Below the pieces are notes generated by a model. The model was not told the DNA's origin. It did no database searches and worked only from the letters and a program-made list of their open reading frames with translations. Both the position numbers and the translations under genes were made by a program. 64,000 bases of DNA from Molanna angustata. Lineage: Eukaryota; Arthropoda; Insecta; Trichoptera; Molannidae. Positions 11,756 to 23,214 of this stretch are shown one piece after another. The stretch lies in contig OY754982.1 in assembly GCA_963576475.1 (NCBI GenBank), positions 1,829,409 to 1,893,408 on the forward strand, given 5' to 3'. Within the stretch, counting starts at the first letter, position 1, and every line of letters starts with the position of its first letter.

Positions 11756-11960
11756 CAAAATACGCGTTACCAATGGGACCTTGAAGAGGCCCACGGACTT
11801 TTATAATAATAATAATAATAGTAAACACTGACCCAGAGAAGCAATGTTTGTGTGAGAAATGAATATAAATCAATTTCTCCTCTGCTGGGGATCAAACCCA
11901 GGACACTCAACAGAAACCAAACGGCTTACCAACTGTGCCACAAATTTATAATAAATAAAT
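11756..11960 (-). mobile_element. tRNA-derived SINE, family B
   Basis: On the minus strand an A-box-like GTGGCACAGTTGGTAAGCCG is followed by a B-box GGGTTTGATCCCCAGC, then a body with a TTATTATTATTATT run. Flanking (AAAT)n lies at 11946-11966. It differs from family A in both head and body. A decayed relative on the plus strand may be present at 22320-22376 (GTTCGATTGCCAGCAGAG). Confidence 0.6.
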
Positions 11961-12042
11961 AAATAAAGCATTATTCAATAGTACTTTTAAAATTATTATA
12001 AAAACTTAATTTGTGTGTCATATTATCAAAAACAACAACTTT

Positions 12043-12134
12043 GTGTCACACACTTAACTCCATTGATACCTCTCATGTATCGTTGGTGCTCTCTGAAACT
12101 GGACGAGGTATCAACGGAATTAAGTGCGACACAA
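12043..12134. repeat. MITE-like inverted repeat
   Basis: GTGTCACACACTTAACTCC and its near-complement GGAATTAAGTGCGACAC flank a second pairing, GATACCTC with GAGGTATC. The total span is about 92 bp with imperfect arms of about 30 bp. Confidence 0.55.
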
Positions 12135-12139
12135 GGTTT

Positions 12140-13200
12140 TTAAAATTTATTTATTTTGTTCTCTTGTTAATTATTCAATAAATGAATCATTATTTTGTTT
12201 TGTGGTTTGTCTCAAAAACCACGGGAAAACAATCATTTTCTTCTTCCCCTTGACCTTATAACTGATGAGGATAGCAGCTACATTCAATCATTCAATGAAT
12301 GGTTCGCCTCCATATAGAAGACTTTGGTGATTGAAGGTCACTCCGTTGAATCAGTGAGCCTCCTCTAGATATTCTACCCTACGTACTTCATGTGGTGCAA
12401 ATAATGTGTCCATACTTACTTGATTTACTAGGCTATAAAGGTATCAGTAGTATTTCTACATATATAAGTATGACATGCCTGAATTTAAATAATTATTAAA
12501 AACAAATTAAAAAGTATTAAAATTAATACATTTTATACAATAATAACATTGAAACTATACAAAAAAACAATTAATTTAATTAATTATTTATATATCCTAT
12601 AGAAAGAAACAATGGTGCATGAGTATAAGCGTAATAAAAAGTGGTGCGTAACCGAATAATTGTTTTTATTATTTAAAAATTAAATATAACGTGCCTTTAT
12701 TCAAGGTGCAATCTGTTTTGTATTTAAGTTAATTTTGTCTTATTCAAAGAGGGGATGAATATAATTTCAAATATAAATAAAAAAAATATAAGTTGGACTC
12801 AGATCATAATTAATGACATGTAACTTATCAAAATGCAAAAGAAAAATATATTGCAAAACATTTTTTGCTTATATGCAAAGTGATTAATTGAACCTGCATA
12901 TAATAAAATGTAATAATTAACAGTTTGCTTTACATGTCGTAATTTTTATCAGTATTTCTCGAAAAAATGCAACAATTGTAAATATGAGTTATTTTAAAAG
13001 AAAATAACACTTTTTTTTAAACAAATATATTCAAGATAGAAGGAGAATAAGTGTATAAAATTTATAAATACATGTTCTTGATAAAATTTATTGAAACGTT
13101 AGAGAAAAAAACAGTACATAAAAATATACAACTGTCCTGTATTGAGGTGGACAATTTTACATAAAGTAAGGACAGTTATTATATCAAAGCAAGTTGTAGT
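12140..13200. other. AT-rich intergenic DNA, no feature seen
   Basis: No coding potential. A G+C-richer patch at 12230-12420 has no open frame and no match elsewhere in the window. Confidence 0.5.
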
Positions 13201-13369
13201 TAGATCCAGTTGGGCATAATACAATTCTTGTTTGACTCATCGATTCCGATGGATAAGTCATCAACTGTCTTCTTCAGCGAATACAATTCCATATCTATCC
13301 TTCCATACAGCTAAAAGTCTTTTTTTACTGGTGGCAGTTCTTAAGGAGAACACACTTAGCCTGTGGCTA

Positions 13370-14000
13370 ATGAATGTCATAATGTCTCGAAATTAGCAGA
13401 ATATGGATCTTCTACGATGATCCATAAGACTTCCCAAGGTTCATGGTACGATCTACAGTACTCGTAAGCCTCCAGCCCTAGACTTCTGGCATACTTTCCT
13501 ATGAGCCAGTGTCCCATTAATACCGATATGGATCTGGAGAGTGAGTCTCTACTTAGATCATACTTTGCCCATGTTTGTTTGGTAATGGAGCATGTGCTTT
13601 CTTCAAACCACCTCTGGTTAGCAGAGGCAGTCGTTTTCTCATTGACATATGTTGAGTTCACATGTTGCCATGGGGATTATGGGGGTCTATGTTTGGTTGT
13701 ATCTAGAGAAAACAGAGTACCTGTTCTGCCAAGTTCGTCTGCCTTACAATTATTTACTGCTTTATTACTGTGACCCGGCACCCACATGATTGAACCGCTC
13801 TGCTGCCCCATTTTAGACGCTGCAGTAATTCAGGTCCACTTTAAAATTCGTAAATACTCCCTTAAGAGCTTTAATAGCCGTCTATGCTTGTTTGTGAAAA
13901 TACGGACAACGCAGATCGACACTGCGTTGCCTTGTATCCATTCTACTGCTTCTTGATTTGCCAAGATCTCTGTTTGAATTACAGTGGTCCGGCAACCAGA
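13370..14000 (-). pseudogene. LINE RNase H / ORF2 C-terminal remnant (I/Loa-like)
   Basis: Reading leftwards, 14000-13830 gives VIQTEILANQEAVEWIQ, matching the Glu-containing helix of retrotransposon RNase H domains, followed by a decayed Asp strand. Then 13661-13377 gives MGHWLIGKYARSLGLEAYEY and CRSYHEPWE, the typical tail after RNase H (the GHW..G.HA..LGL...CR.C motif). The pieces lie in different frames, so the copy is dead. It comes from a lineage with RNase H, distinct from the RTE-like remnants. Confidence 0.65.
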
Positions 14001-14394
14001 AAGCAATAAATATAAAATATAGTAAAACATTACTTGGATTTTTTTTTCATGTATTCGATCTATACCTATCGTTCTTTATTAAACTTTCATTTTTTTTACT
14101 ACTACATCATACCTAAAACTCTGTTCACAAGTATATTAGTTTATGTGAAGCGCCTGAATTTTGCAAACTGTATAGCCGCAACAAAAGTGCTCCTATAAAT
14201 TAATATTTTTTATTTTTGAAATGAATATTATATCTATATAAACTTTTTTGTTTTACCTGGTAGTGGCTTGTTATTTGCCAATTGGCAATTACTTCCAATC
14301 GACCAGCGACTTCATTACAGAGATAAAATAATTATATGATAGTTATTTTTTTCGTCAAGATTCGAGTTTCTGATTCGAGCCTCTATGTTCGAAA

Positions 14395-14460
14395 CACTGG
14401 TAAGTTAAAAGAAATTACCAATTAGCAATAAAAGTATTACCTGCGTAAGCAACATGAAAC
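14395..14460 (+). repeat. Lepidopteran-type retroposon 3' tail (decayed)
   Basis: ACACTGGTAAGTTAAAAGAA is followed by ATTACCAATTAGCAAT, a decayed version of the hairpin tail seen at 1422-1505. A partial inverted one lies at 14276-14310. Confidence 0.4.
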
Positions 14461-14916
14461 AATATAATCCAGTATTATTGCAAATCTTTCATATAAAAAA
14501 ACGACTTTAAAATGAATGTGTGTCTCGATCGAAAAATGTGGCCCTCGATCGAGGGACTTGGCGTGATGGTATGTATGTATGCAGTAATATTATCTTTCAT
14601 ACAATTTGCCTATACAAGAATACGCAAATCCTTCGTATATAGATGAGCTTCATGATTTCTCATGATTCCAATCATCAAATCTCTTGGTTTTGTTCAGATG
14701 GAACCACCCCAGAAGTAATACATTTCTAATGAATAATCGAATTTGGATAAAGTGGTAAATAATTATTATTAATTGTAGACGACTTTGCAATAATTTCAAT
14801 TATTGAAGTTCGATCATTTTTTCTCGTGAGTTCCATCATCAGAACTCGATGAAATGTATATTGTATATATGTGATCATTTCTGAAGCCCTCCCTGCCTAT
14901 TAAAAAAGAAATCATT

Positions 14917-15430
14917 CTTCTTCTTCGCCCTCGCCTTTATCCCATTTACTTGGGGTCGGCTCTCCTTATTTTATTTCGCCAAACTCGCCTGTCCTGTGCC
15001 AGATCAGGATTCAGCTCCCTATCTCGCAGATGCTTTTTGATGCTCGATAGCCATGTGGCTGGTGGTCTGCCTGGTCTTCTCGCTGGAGTCTCGATGTCCA
15101 AGGCTTTATTTATCATATTGTCCGTCGGTCGTCTCAAAATGTGGCCATACCATCTCAGCCTGTTCTCGACTATTTTTTCGTCTATTGGGGCCACTTTGAA
15201 ACTACCGCGGACGTGGACATTCCTCACTTTGTCAAACTTTGTCAGACCCCCAGCCCACCTTAGCATCTTCATTTCCGCCGCGTGCATCTTTTTTTGATGT
15301 TTCTGCTTTAGTGCCCAGCATTCCGAACCATACGTCATTGTGGGTCTAACCACCGTCTTGTACACTTGTCCCTTGACTTTCACTGGCATTCTCTTGTCGC
15401 ACAGCACACACGATAGGGACCTCAAAAAAA
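14917..15430 (-). pseudogene. RTE-like LINE ORF2 C-terminus
   Basis: An open minus-strand frame of about 159 codons with the hallmark order of the RTE-type C-terminus: VYKTVVRPTMTYGSECWALK, then AAEMKMLRWAGGLTKFDKVR, then VENRLRWYGHILRRP, then ARRPGRPPATWLSSIKKHL. The catalytic RT domain is absent, so this is a 5'-truncated copy. It ends at a CTTCTTCTTCG-like junction on the plus strand. The open frame suggests moderate age. A more decayed relative is at 36185-36450. Confidence 0.85.
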
Positions 15431-15524
15431 GAAATCATTAAAATCGAATAATATGGAAAACAATTACTGAAGTGAAAACTACTAATTAATGAAGTGAAAA
15501 TTGAAGAGTTTGATAATTTTCTCA

Positions 15525-15642
15525 CAATATCTTTAGATGTAGAATTATAGAATTTATAGAATTCCATACAATAATTATATCTATGATATGGGTAATCACT
15601 GGGGTTTTGATTTCGCCGGTCGAACCAGAATTGCTCCCCAGA
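15525..15642. mobile_element. Half copy of the 35.2-kb MITE family
   Basis: GGGTAATCACTGGGGTTTTG, then GATTTCGCCGGTCGAACCAG, ending TTGCTCCCC, matches the right arm of the palindromic MITE at 35189-35374 with several substitutions. The opposing left arm is missing, so this is a solo arm. Confidence 0.7.
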
Positions 15643-16232
15643 AGATACCCGGGTCATTCGCAAATTTAGTGCAGCTAATCTTGTCCCTGAAGAAAAAAAA
15701 ATGTAACAAAATATAATTATCCAAAATTATTTTGTTCTATATTGTTTTTTGTTTTTTTTTTCTATTATGTAAATAGTTGTAACTCCCTTCAAAACACAAG
15801 ATCATGTCTTTTTGAAGAAAGTTTTATTAAAAGGTGTTTGAATTTCTATTTTGTTAGCGTTATTTTCTCGTAAAAAAACCAAGACTTTCCAAGACTGAAA
15901 TGTATGTAGTATAATAAAAATAACGTGCACGACAATAATAAGTTCTTACCTCCTCCAAAAAATCTCTTTCAACTGCCATGAGAACAACACTCCAAAATCA
16001 CCTTTTCTATAGACCATATTGCAGAACAAATTACGCACAAAATAATCCAATTGTCGATTCGTTCAAGAGAATGAAATTCCATTGAAGGAAGAGGCTGTTT
16101 AAATTCAAGATGCATGTATGAAGGAACATTTTGTAGTGGACTTTTTTCACGGCTATTCCAGCTTTGAAGTCAAAAAACACCAATTTTGAGGCTTCGCAGC
16201 ATATATGTTCCGTATACGGATTTACTCAGAAT

Positions 16233-16233
<1 letters not shown>

Positions 16234-16308
<75 letters not shown>

Positions 16309-16314
16309 GGGTGT

Positions 16315-16387
<73 letters not shown>
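16234..16387. repeat. (GT)n microsatellite inside family D
   Basis: About 75 GT units with a short GGGTGGGTGTGGGTGTGGGT interruption near 16300-16318. Apparent Cys/Val ORFs across it are artefacts. Confidence 0.95.
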
Positions 16388-16389
<2 letters not shown>

Positions 16390-16702
16390 TCTTATAGGTA
16401 GGTATATTAAGTCAGAATTTGAAGTAGAAAATTTTCTGTGTTTTTTTTGTCCTCCCCTTTTTTTTGTCCAACTTTTGATCCGCTCAATTTACAGAGCCCA
16501 AAATTTCAGAATATATAAACAGTTATAGGCCTACAAAACTTATTTTACTCAGAATTTTGAATTTTTGTTTCAGTCAGGGGTTATCAACTTTTGAATTTTT
16601 GGTTTATTTTTACATATATCTCAGAAACCATAAAAGCTAGAACGCTGAAAATTGGTATAAACATAGACAAATACAAAATCTCAAATAAATATTTTCAAAA
16701 AA

Positions 16703-16744
16703 AATCCAGGGTTTCTCAAACACTTTTTTGAGAAACCCTGGATT
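16703..16744. repeat. Perfect hairpin, 16-bp stem
   Basis: AATCCAGGGTTTCTCA and its exact complement are separated by a 10-base AACACTTTTT loop. It is absent from the matching family D copy near 43870, so it was gained here or lost there. Confidence 0.8.
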
Positions 16745-17464
16745 ATAAATTTATGAGTTTAACTGCCTATATTTCCAAATATTCTAAAAATATCGAAAAA
16801 GCCGAAACACCGTTTATAGTTTGGTACTTATTCTTCAACTATACATACTATCGCTATCGACAGTTGGATCTCATGTGTTACATGCAACTAGTTATATTAA
16901 CAGATGTTTAAACTATTACAATAGTCTTGACACCCAACAGAATATATTTAACTCTTAACTCTATGCAAACATCGATGAAACGTCAATAATTACGCGCAGT
17001 TATTGGTTATATTATGGGTCAAAAATCAAGTTTAACCTACTTTCCTTAAACCTTCATCCCTTCCTTATCAACGCTTTCCTATATCCATTACCCTTCCCTT
17101 TCCCCCGCATACACTCACCATCATACTTAATAACTCTACTACTCAAAATCTATATATTATAATGTAATTAAGTGAGACTTTCTAATTGGCTTATTTTATT
17201 GTTAAGTTTCCAAATAAATAAAAAAAATAAATGAAGATAGGATAGAATAAACATAGGATAGTGTGAATTTTGATTCTCTCTGTCCATCTCTATTATAGAG
17301 ATAGCTTGATGGTATGTATGAATGTATACTGTTTAAAACGTGAACACGTACGTATTATCTGTTCTGTATAAAATTTGTAAAATATACAAAATAAATTATA
17401 TTTTGTGAAATTTCCAAATAAACACAGTTACTGGAATTTATTTTTATAATAATAATTAAAAAAA

Positions 17465-17700
17465 TTGAATCCTACTATTAATCGTCATAACGAGAAGATT
17501 ACGGACAATGATATTAAATGCAATAGAGTGAGACAGTTATACTTCAAATTTTTTCGTAAAATATATTTTACAATAATTATTATCGAGTACCAAAACCTTC
17601 CTATACAGAATGTTTATAATCAGTCGGAAAAGTTATGGGAAAACAGATTTTCTTATATGATGAAAAATTCAATCAAAAACAATAATTAAAATAATTATTG
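17465..17700 (+). other. AT-rich ORF of doubtful meaning
   Basis: A 74-codon frame rich in Asn, Ile, Lys and Tyr with no recognisable motif. Its composition equals the surrounding AT-rich DNA and it is probably chance. The preceding 17180-17460 shows nothing identifiable. Confidence 0.15.
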
Positions 17701-17842
17701 TCATCACGCCATAAAAATTGTGCCTTCCGTGACGCCATAGAAATCATGACCTGTATTGACATCATGCCGTAAAAATCATGCCTTCCATAGAAATCATGCC
17801 ATCCATTGACATCATGCCATCCATTGACATCACACCATAAAA
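17701..17842. repeat. Minisatellite with CATGCC(A/G)T core
   Basis: Diverged tandem units containing CATCATGCC, CCATTGACATCATGCC and CATAGAAATCATGCC, with period about 20-25 bp and five to six units. Confidence 0.7.
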
Positions 17843-18639
17843 TACACCACTACTCACGGTTCATATTATCCAATCATTGTTCCCTTCTGTGACATCCAAT
17901 ATAGAAAAAAATCAGCCTTTATACTAAGTATGTCGTTGATTTGGCTGTCGCTGGCTCTTGGTCTATTATTTTGTGCATTTTGTGGTTCTAGCAAGTAGTG
18001 ATGAGCAAAAGTTGATCATGACCGCATGTATCGCTGCAAGACCAAAGGATGCAAGACTAAGGTCAGACAAAATTTTATAAACTAAAGTAAGCATACCACA
18101 AAGTTCTTTGAACACATCGAGACAAAGCTTTGTAGGTATACATACTATACATAATTATCTCAAAACTTCTAGATTATTTTGGGCGTGAAAGGGGTTGGTT
18201 TGTGCACATTCGTGATCAAATCAACCAAGCAAAAAAAAACTTATTTGTGTTCCGCGCACCTACGTGATATTTATTAATGTATAACGATAACAATATACGA
18301 GTATAGTGATTTCTTAAACTTGTAAATAAAATAGATTGCAAAGAATCTGCAGGATATTTGTTTTATTTTTTTTTAAATATGGAAATGTTTGAGGATGACT
18401 ACAATCCACATTTTTTATAAGTTTTTACTTAATGTTTGTCTGCATAATATTATGTATCTTCAAACGCCTGTTTTACTACAAACTCCATAGCCCTTACAAG
18501 GAATGTGAGACAATTAAAAATATAACGAATACTACCTAGAATCTAATTAATAAACTGCATATTATATAAAAATATATAGTAAATATAATAACATATGTAT
18601 AGTTGTTATTAAAACATGATACAAACTTTCTTGCACCGT

Positions 18640-19150
18640 GTGCAAGTGGTTAGTTTATTGCATAATGTCGATTTCTTCCAATCAGCAGTCCAGCCCGGCG
18701 GACATAGAATTGCATGGGATATAATTATGATACCATAACACGTTTTCAAATTATAGACCCGTTAACAATTTAAAATAGATAAAACGCAGAAAAGAACTAA
18801 ATACTAAAATTGTTTTCCTCACAAATCACGGTTTACATCTTCAATCTGCTGAACGTACAACACTTGCTATCCCCATTCACACTTTAGAAGTGGAACTATG
18901 GAATGGCCTAAGCGTTAAAGTTAAGTAATCCATACAAATATTTAAAAAAAATATCCTATCATTGTTATACAGTGTCCTTTCAAATCCAAACTTACCTCAG
19001 TATCTCAAAGATAAATTCAACTCCGATCTGCTGAACGTACTTTACTATCTATTCCAATTCACAGTACTGATCTCATTGAACATATTCAAAAAAGGCTAAA
19101 GAAAAAATATTTATCTGATGATACCTGATTTCTTCTTCCTCTTCTGAATA
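18640..19150 (+). pseudogene. CR1/Jockey-like LINE C-terminal remnants and inverted tail
   Basis: Two decayed stretches (18800-18930 and 19000-19110) share CTGCTGAACGTAC and CCATTCACA with each other. They read a degenerate L.IP.HT...LWNGL pattern, as in the terminal segment of CR1/Jockey ORF2. An inverted hairpin tail (GTTTATTGCATAATGTCGAT) lies at 18640-18690. The complementary version of the LINE block is at 62905-63040. Confidence 0.45.
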
Positions 19151-19479
19151 TTCCTTCTTTATCCACCAACTCATTGCTATAATCAGTTGGTATATTTAAT
19201 TGTTGTATATTTTTTACCAAGGTACTAAATGCTATTATACCGAATTCACTGTTCACGTTTCTCGGATTGGTTGGAAGAGTTTGCCTTTTGGCAATAACCT
19301 TGAAAAAAAAATAACCTAGTTAGTTTGGATATTAAGATGGTGACTGCTGCCAACATACCTATTTTTTCAATTTGAATTTGCATCAAATTGAAAACGAATC
19401 ATTTTGAAAAAAAAATAACCTAGTTAGTTTGGATATTAATAAAGAAAAATATACCTTAACTTTTTAATTATTAAGTAAA

Positions 19480-19770
19480 TAAATTTTTTTAAATAAAAAT
19501 CTTTAAATAAAAATTTGGTAACAAAAAACTTTGTTCCTTCCACTTCACATTTATATTGGATGGAACGTTTTCGAACTGTACTAGTTCATCTTCAGCATCT
19601 GACTGAAATGTGACTCCTGAACTAGTACAGTTCGAAAACGTTCCATCCAATATAAATGTGAAGTGGAAAAACAAATTTTTTTGTTACCAAATTTTTATTT
19701 AAAGATTTTTATTTAAAAAATTTTATTTACTTAATTATTATGGATTTCCACAGTGTTACTAAAAATAATT
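19480..19770. mobile_element. Hammerhead-bearing foldback element, copy 1
   Basis: Two inverted arms (AAATAAAAATTTGGTAACAA and, nearer the centre, GGAACGTTTTCGAACTGTAC with their complements) meet around ATCTGACTGAAATGTGACTC. Its right border has ATGGATTTCCACAGTGTTAC, which recurs at 51750-51766 and, inverted, near 46112-46127, linking it to the foldback interrupted by the I-like LINE. The arrangement of two head-to-head hammerhead-like units resembles the inverted terminal organisation of Penelope-like elements. Confidence 0.6.
19559..19599 (-). ncRNA. Hammerhead-ribozyme-like motif
   Basis: Read on the minus strand: stem I strand GATG, core CTGAAGA (fits CUGANGA), one base, stem II GAACT/AGTTC with loop AGTAC, core GAAA, a self-complementary ACGT in the stem III position, then cleavage-site-like GTTC and the other stem I strand CATC. 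The copy at 46190-46230 has GTTG/CAAC and GGACT/AGTCC instead, so both stems keep pairing by compensating changes. The tiny palindromic stem III suggests activity as a dimer, as known for hammerheads of Penelope-like elements. Activity is inferred. The facing plus-strand unit (about 19620-19660) lacks part of the core. Confidence 0.6.
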
Positions 19771-20542
19771 TCAACGAATTTTTAATTATGTTCTGTATAT
19801 ATTCTTGTAGGAAAATAATAAGCATACCTTGATTTTTGACATTTATCTTAAATTTCTAAAAAACTATAAGGTATAGAGCATTATATTTTTTTTTTAAATT
19901 AAAGAATATCAAAATATCTGGAAAAATACGATGTAACGTTGCATTAATGCATCAGATTAAGTTATTAACCAAAAAAACTTTTATTTCGCAATGGCGCTGA
20001 ATGGAAAATAAATGTTTTTTAGGTTTATTTACTAAACCTGAAGCATTAATGCAACGTCAAATCATATTGTCCTAGATTTTTTTGTCTTCTTTAATTTAAA
20101 AAAACAATATGTTGAACAACGCCTTATGTTTTATTAAAAATATAAGATAATCGTTGAAAATCGGTCTGCCATTATTTTTCTACAAGAATTTATACAGAAC
20201 ATTATCAAATAGTAAAGATATATTTTTCTTTATTAATACCCAAACTATCTAAATTATTTGTTTTCAAAACGATTTGATAAGAAATAACGATGGTATATCA
20301 AATTGAAAAATAGGTACGTTGGCAGCAGTCCCCCCCCTTAAATAATTTATCATGTCGCTACAAAGTATCTTCCAAACATTAACATAAATAATTCTTGGTT
20401 TGAACCAAAGACCTTATATACTAAATATTATTTGGTTTGAACTAACTAAATTGTAACTTGTAAAATACAAAGACTCTCACGGTTGACAAGTGTCATTTTG
20501 GTGAATAAAATGCAGATTATTGTAATATTTACTAAACTTGAT

Positions 20543-20686
20543 TTAATTATCTTCGAAGTAGGTAATTATACTAACGTAGGCTATTAAACCAACAGTCATT
20601 ATCATTAAGATGTATGGAAGTATATGTTTAATGTGTACCCCTCCCCCCAACCCGTGTAGGTGACCGTTGGATGAATGTTCATCCAT
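20543..20686 (-). CDS. Candidate 47-aa single-pass membrane microprotein
   Basis: ATG at 20686 (context GTGACATAATGG) opens a 47-codon frame ending TAA at 20543. The product has a polar, His/Gly-rich N-terminus (HSSNGHLHGLGGG), a basic VHIKH, and a single hydrophobic helix of about 23 residues (ILPYILMIMTVGLIAYVSII), then TYFEDN. The frame is G+C-richer than its flanks, and moderately GC-rich sequence extends upstream on the same strand to about 20870, as a 5' UTR might. The frame is open 37 codons further upstream, but that part is AT-driven. I do not recognise the family. It could also be the last exon of a longer membrane protein. Confidence 0.35.
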   Translation of the reverse strand: MDEHSSNGHLHGLGGGVHIKHILPYILMIMTVGLIAYVSIITYFEDN

Positions 20687-21194
20687 TATGTCACCACGAT
20701 TCGGAGCCAATGTCCGTGAGACAAAAATAAAAATGTAATATTTATTTATAGTGAGTAACCAACCTAACAAAGTTAGGACTGACGAAGAATTTATCATGTG
20801 CTATGCGGATTGCGTTGTCAGGCGTTAAATTCGTGTTTCAGAAATAACTCCACGTCGCTAGCTTATTTGTAAACTAATTGACCTAAAATTATATGTAACA
20901 GTTGAAAAATAAAAAAATATCTATCTTTTATAATGTACATATAATAGATCGTTAGACATATTATAGATTTACACAATATCTCACCGTAATATGTAACTAT
21001 TCCTAATATATCTTAATATACTACAATAACTTCAACCTGTAATTGGCTTTATTATTAATCAAATCATCTTTATTTTATATAATCTAAAATAAAATTTAAT
21101 CTTCTGGGTTACAATCCTAAGAGGGGTTTACACCAAGCCCTCCGTTTAGAATGTCTATAATAATATTTAAACCCGAATCAAGAACTCTTAGATA

Positions 21195-21562
21195 AATTGG
21201 AGCGATTACATTTTTTAATTGAAAAAAATTTACCACATATCGGAATACCGAACACATTTAAGGTGGGATCAGGCAGCGTAGGGACCTATATACCCTCACA
21301 CAACAAGGTCTTAAACAACCTCAACGCTCCAGTTTATCTACGAAACCAATTTCACTTCCTCTCAGAACACGGGTCGCCTCTTGGTTCAAATACTGAAAGA
21401 ACGCTCAGTATCCCAGTACACAATACTTCCTTTTTCACCACATCTTTCTCCGTACAAGCAGCTCGTCTTTGTAATCACGTGCCATTGCAATTTTCATCGT
21501 GTTTCATTAAAACTTCCCGCTTTCAAAAGAAATCTGAGGAATCATTTAGTTACACATAACAC
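21195..21562 (+). pseudogene. CR1/Jockey-like LINE ORF2 C-terminus
   Basis: An open stretch of 120 codons shows the terminal pattern of CR1/Jockey ORF2: YLRNQFHFLSEHGSP, then LSIPVHNTSFFTTSFSVQAA, then LCNHVPLQF and FKK-type residues. The RT domain is missing; this is a 5'-truncated copy without its catalytic box. It is followed directly by a SINE A fragment. Confidence 0.7.
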
Positions 21563-21599
21563 TTAAATTTGATGGAAATATTATTTTATAATTAAATTT

Positions 21600-21783
21600 T
21601 GTTTCTTGGGCAAGTAACAGGTAGTACGTCAAATATTAATTTAAGACGCACCCAATAACAAGTTGCCATATTCTAGGGGCTTATGATATTAATCGTCTCA
21701 GATTCTCAGACTGAAAACACAATTAAAACACTGTGTATTCACCGGAAATCGAACCCGGGACCTTTGGATCAGCAGTCAAATAC
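21600..21783 (-). mobile_element. SINE family A, head-truncated copy
   Basis: Matches 1640-1806 through the body (AATAACAAGTTGCCA) and the B box region (GGAAATCGAACCCGGGACC), but breaks off inside the A-box side after CAGCAGTCAAATACC. It is therefore not transcribable by its own promoter. Confidence 0.75.
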
Positions 21784-21894
21784 CAAAGGTTCAATATTTC
21801 TCGTATTTTCTTACTGCATCCTCTTTTCCTTTCCTTCTTGCTATTATCAGTATTTTGTTTACTATTGTACCTAATTAACTTTTTAGACTTAATG

Positions 21895-21990
21895 TTATTC
21901 GGTTTAATTGGATGAATTTCCCTTATGACAATAAACCTACCTTTGCGCATTTGGTGTAGGTACATCATAATTATATAAATAAATAAATGG
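21895..21990 (+). repeat. Lepidopteran-type retroposon 3' tail
   Basis: TTGGATGAATTTCCCTTATG is followed by ACAATAAACCTACC, ending TAAATAAATAAATGG. It shares layout with the tail at 1422-1505 but has a diverged hairpin. Confidence 0.45.
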
Positions 21991-22019
21991 CATACATCAA
22001 CCGTAATAAAAAAATTAAG

Positions 22020-22205
22020 GATCGCTTTCTTCTGCCTCCTCTGCCTCGTGTCATTTGGGATTGTTGCCACTCAATGGTGTCCTCTTATATATCGGAGCTC
22101 CTCGTTGCATTTTAAAGATATCTTGGTCATACCTCTGATGCTTTATATTTAAAAAAAATAGAGTCAATGAAAGTCCACGAGTGTGAGCCATTGAGGAGAA
22201 AGACA
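22020..22205 (-). repeat. Dispersed LINE 3'-UTR-like repeat, copy 2
   Basis: The inverted counterpart of 11580-11665: ATCTTGGTCATACCTCTGAT and GAAAGTCCACGAGTGTGAG. A preceding CTTCTGCCTCCTCTGCCTCG suggests it belongs to the 3' end of the same minus-strand element. Confidence 0.5.
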
Positions 22206-23214
22206 AACGTGTAATAAGGTTGTATGACTAAAAGTTTAACAATAAAAATAAAAACATTGAAAAATAAGTTTTTTTCCTTTGATAATAAATTATATTCAAA
22301 TATGTCAACTGCATAATTGTTTGGATTCTGTGCGAGTAATATAAGTTCGATTGCCAGCAGAGAAGGAATTTATTAAAAAATAATTTACATATCACAAATA
22401 TTCTATCCCTGGAATAAAAACTTTGGTTAGACGGAAGAATTGGAGGAAGTTGGAGGATTCAAATAAATTATTAAGCAGAAATATCCACAGCGCCTTTTTT
22501 ATGCAATGTGTCGAGCACGTAATCAGTAAAAATGACATTTCTTTAAATATTCTTAGGTTATGTTTTTATGTCGAGATTTTTTTATGTACTATATTTTTCA
22601 GTGCGTTTTTAGTAGTATAATAAATTAGGTGTACAAACGCTAATGAAATAGATATTTTTTTTAATTATAGCTCTAGAAAAAAATGAAATTTTAAAGGTTT
22701 TTATTGTATTACAGAAAAAATAGGTAGGTAGGTGTCTATTGCAATATATTATTCTAATCATTGTTTTACATGATTTCGTAGAAATGACGTCAATTAGGTT
22801 AAACACGAATTTATGTATGACAGTAAAATAACAATTAAAAACATGCACATTATCGCACAGACGATCGAGTATGTTTCACAAACAATTACAATCTGTAACT
22901 AAATAATGATGGGTACTTTATTATTACGTGATTATTTTATTTGGTAGAATTGCATTATATCGCTTGATGAGGATTAGAGTAATCTATGTCCATTTAAAAA
23001 TATATATATTGATAGTTTAATTTGATTCCTCTCATATCTACGTCCAATGTCAATTTCCAGTGTCAATGTTAATGGGACGAAATATATTATTTTGTATTTT
23101 CGTTCTCGTTTATCTCAGTTTCATACTTTATGGACACAGAATACTCTAATCTTCAGCAAGCGATATATTTATCTAAAATCCCTTTGTTCTAAAATCTTAT
23201 TGAACTTCGTCGAA

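Larger units (their letters stand above)
16080..16900 (+). repeat. Dispersed non-autonomous element (family D) with internal GT repeat
   Basis: The unit runs from near GAAGAGGCTGTTTAAATTC through CTTCGCAGCATATATGTTCC, a long GT microsatellite, GAGCCCAAAATTTCAGAATA and CAGTCAGGGGTTATCAAC, to CCGAAACACCG. The same blocks in the same order and opposite orientation make up 43835-44345, where the microsatellite reads as CA. The microsatellite is therefore part of the element. This copy has an additional hairpin at 16703-16744. No coding capacity is evident. Confidence 0.75.
19342..20330. mobile_element. Nested foldback complex
   Basis: Outer arms: GACTGCTGCC...TATTTTTTCAATTTG with TTAGTTTGGATATTAATAAA (19342-19450) face their complements at about 20215-20330. 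A second inverted pair sits inside: TTCTGTATATATTCTTGTAG near 19790 faces CTACAAGAATTTATACAGAA near 20180, and AACGTTGCATTAATGC near 19935 faces GCATTAATGCAACGT near 20045. A hammerhead-bearing foldback (19480-19770) occupies the left side of the interior. The layers imply insertion of one inverted-repeat element into another. There is no coding capacity. Confidence 0.75.

Noticed and set aside
16164..16528. Overlapping Cys/Val-rich ORFs across the GT repeat
   Set aside because: They arise solely from translating (GT)n in different frames; the matching CA repeat at 44072-44353 gives the same artefact.
17701..17842. CRISPR-like array
   Set aside because: Units vary in length and sequence and there are no regular spacers; it is a decayed minisatellite.
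19489..19674. A 61-codon minus-strand protein
   Set aside because: It lies completely within a foldback containing hammerhead-like motifs and has no conserved features.
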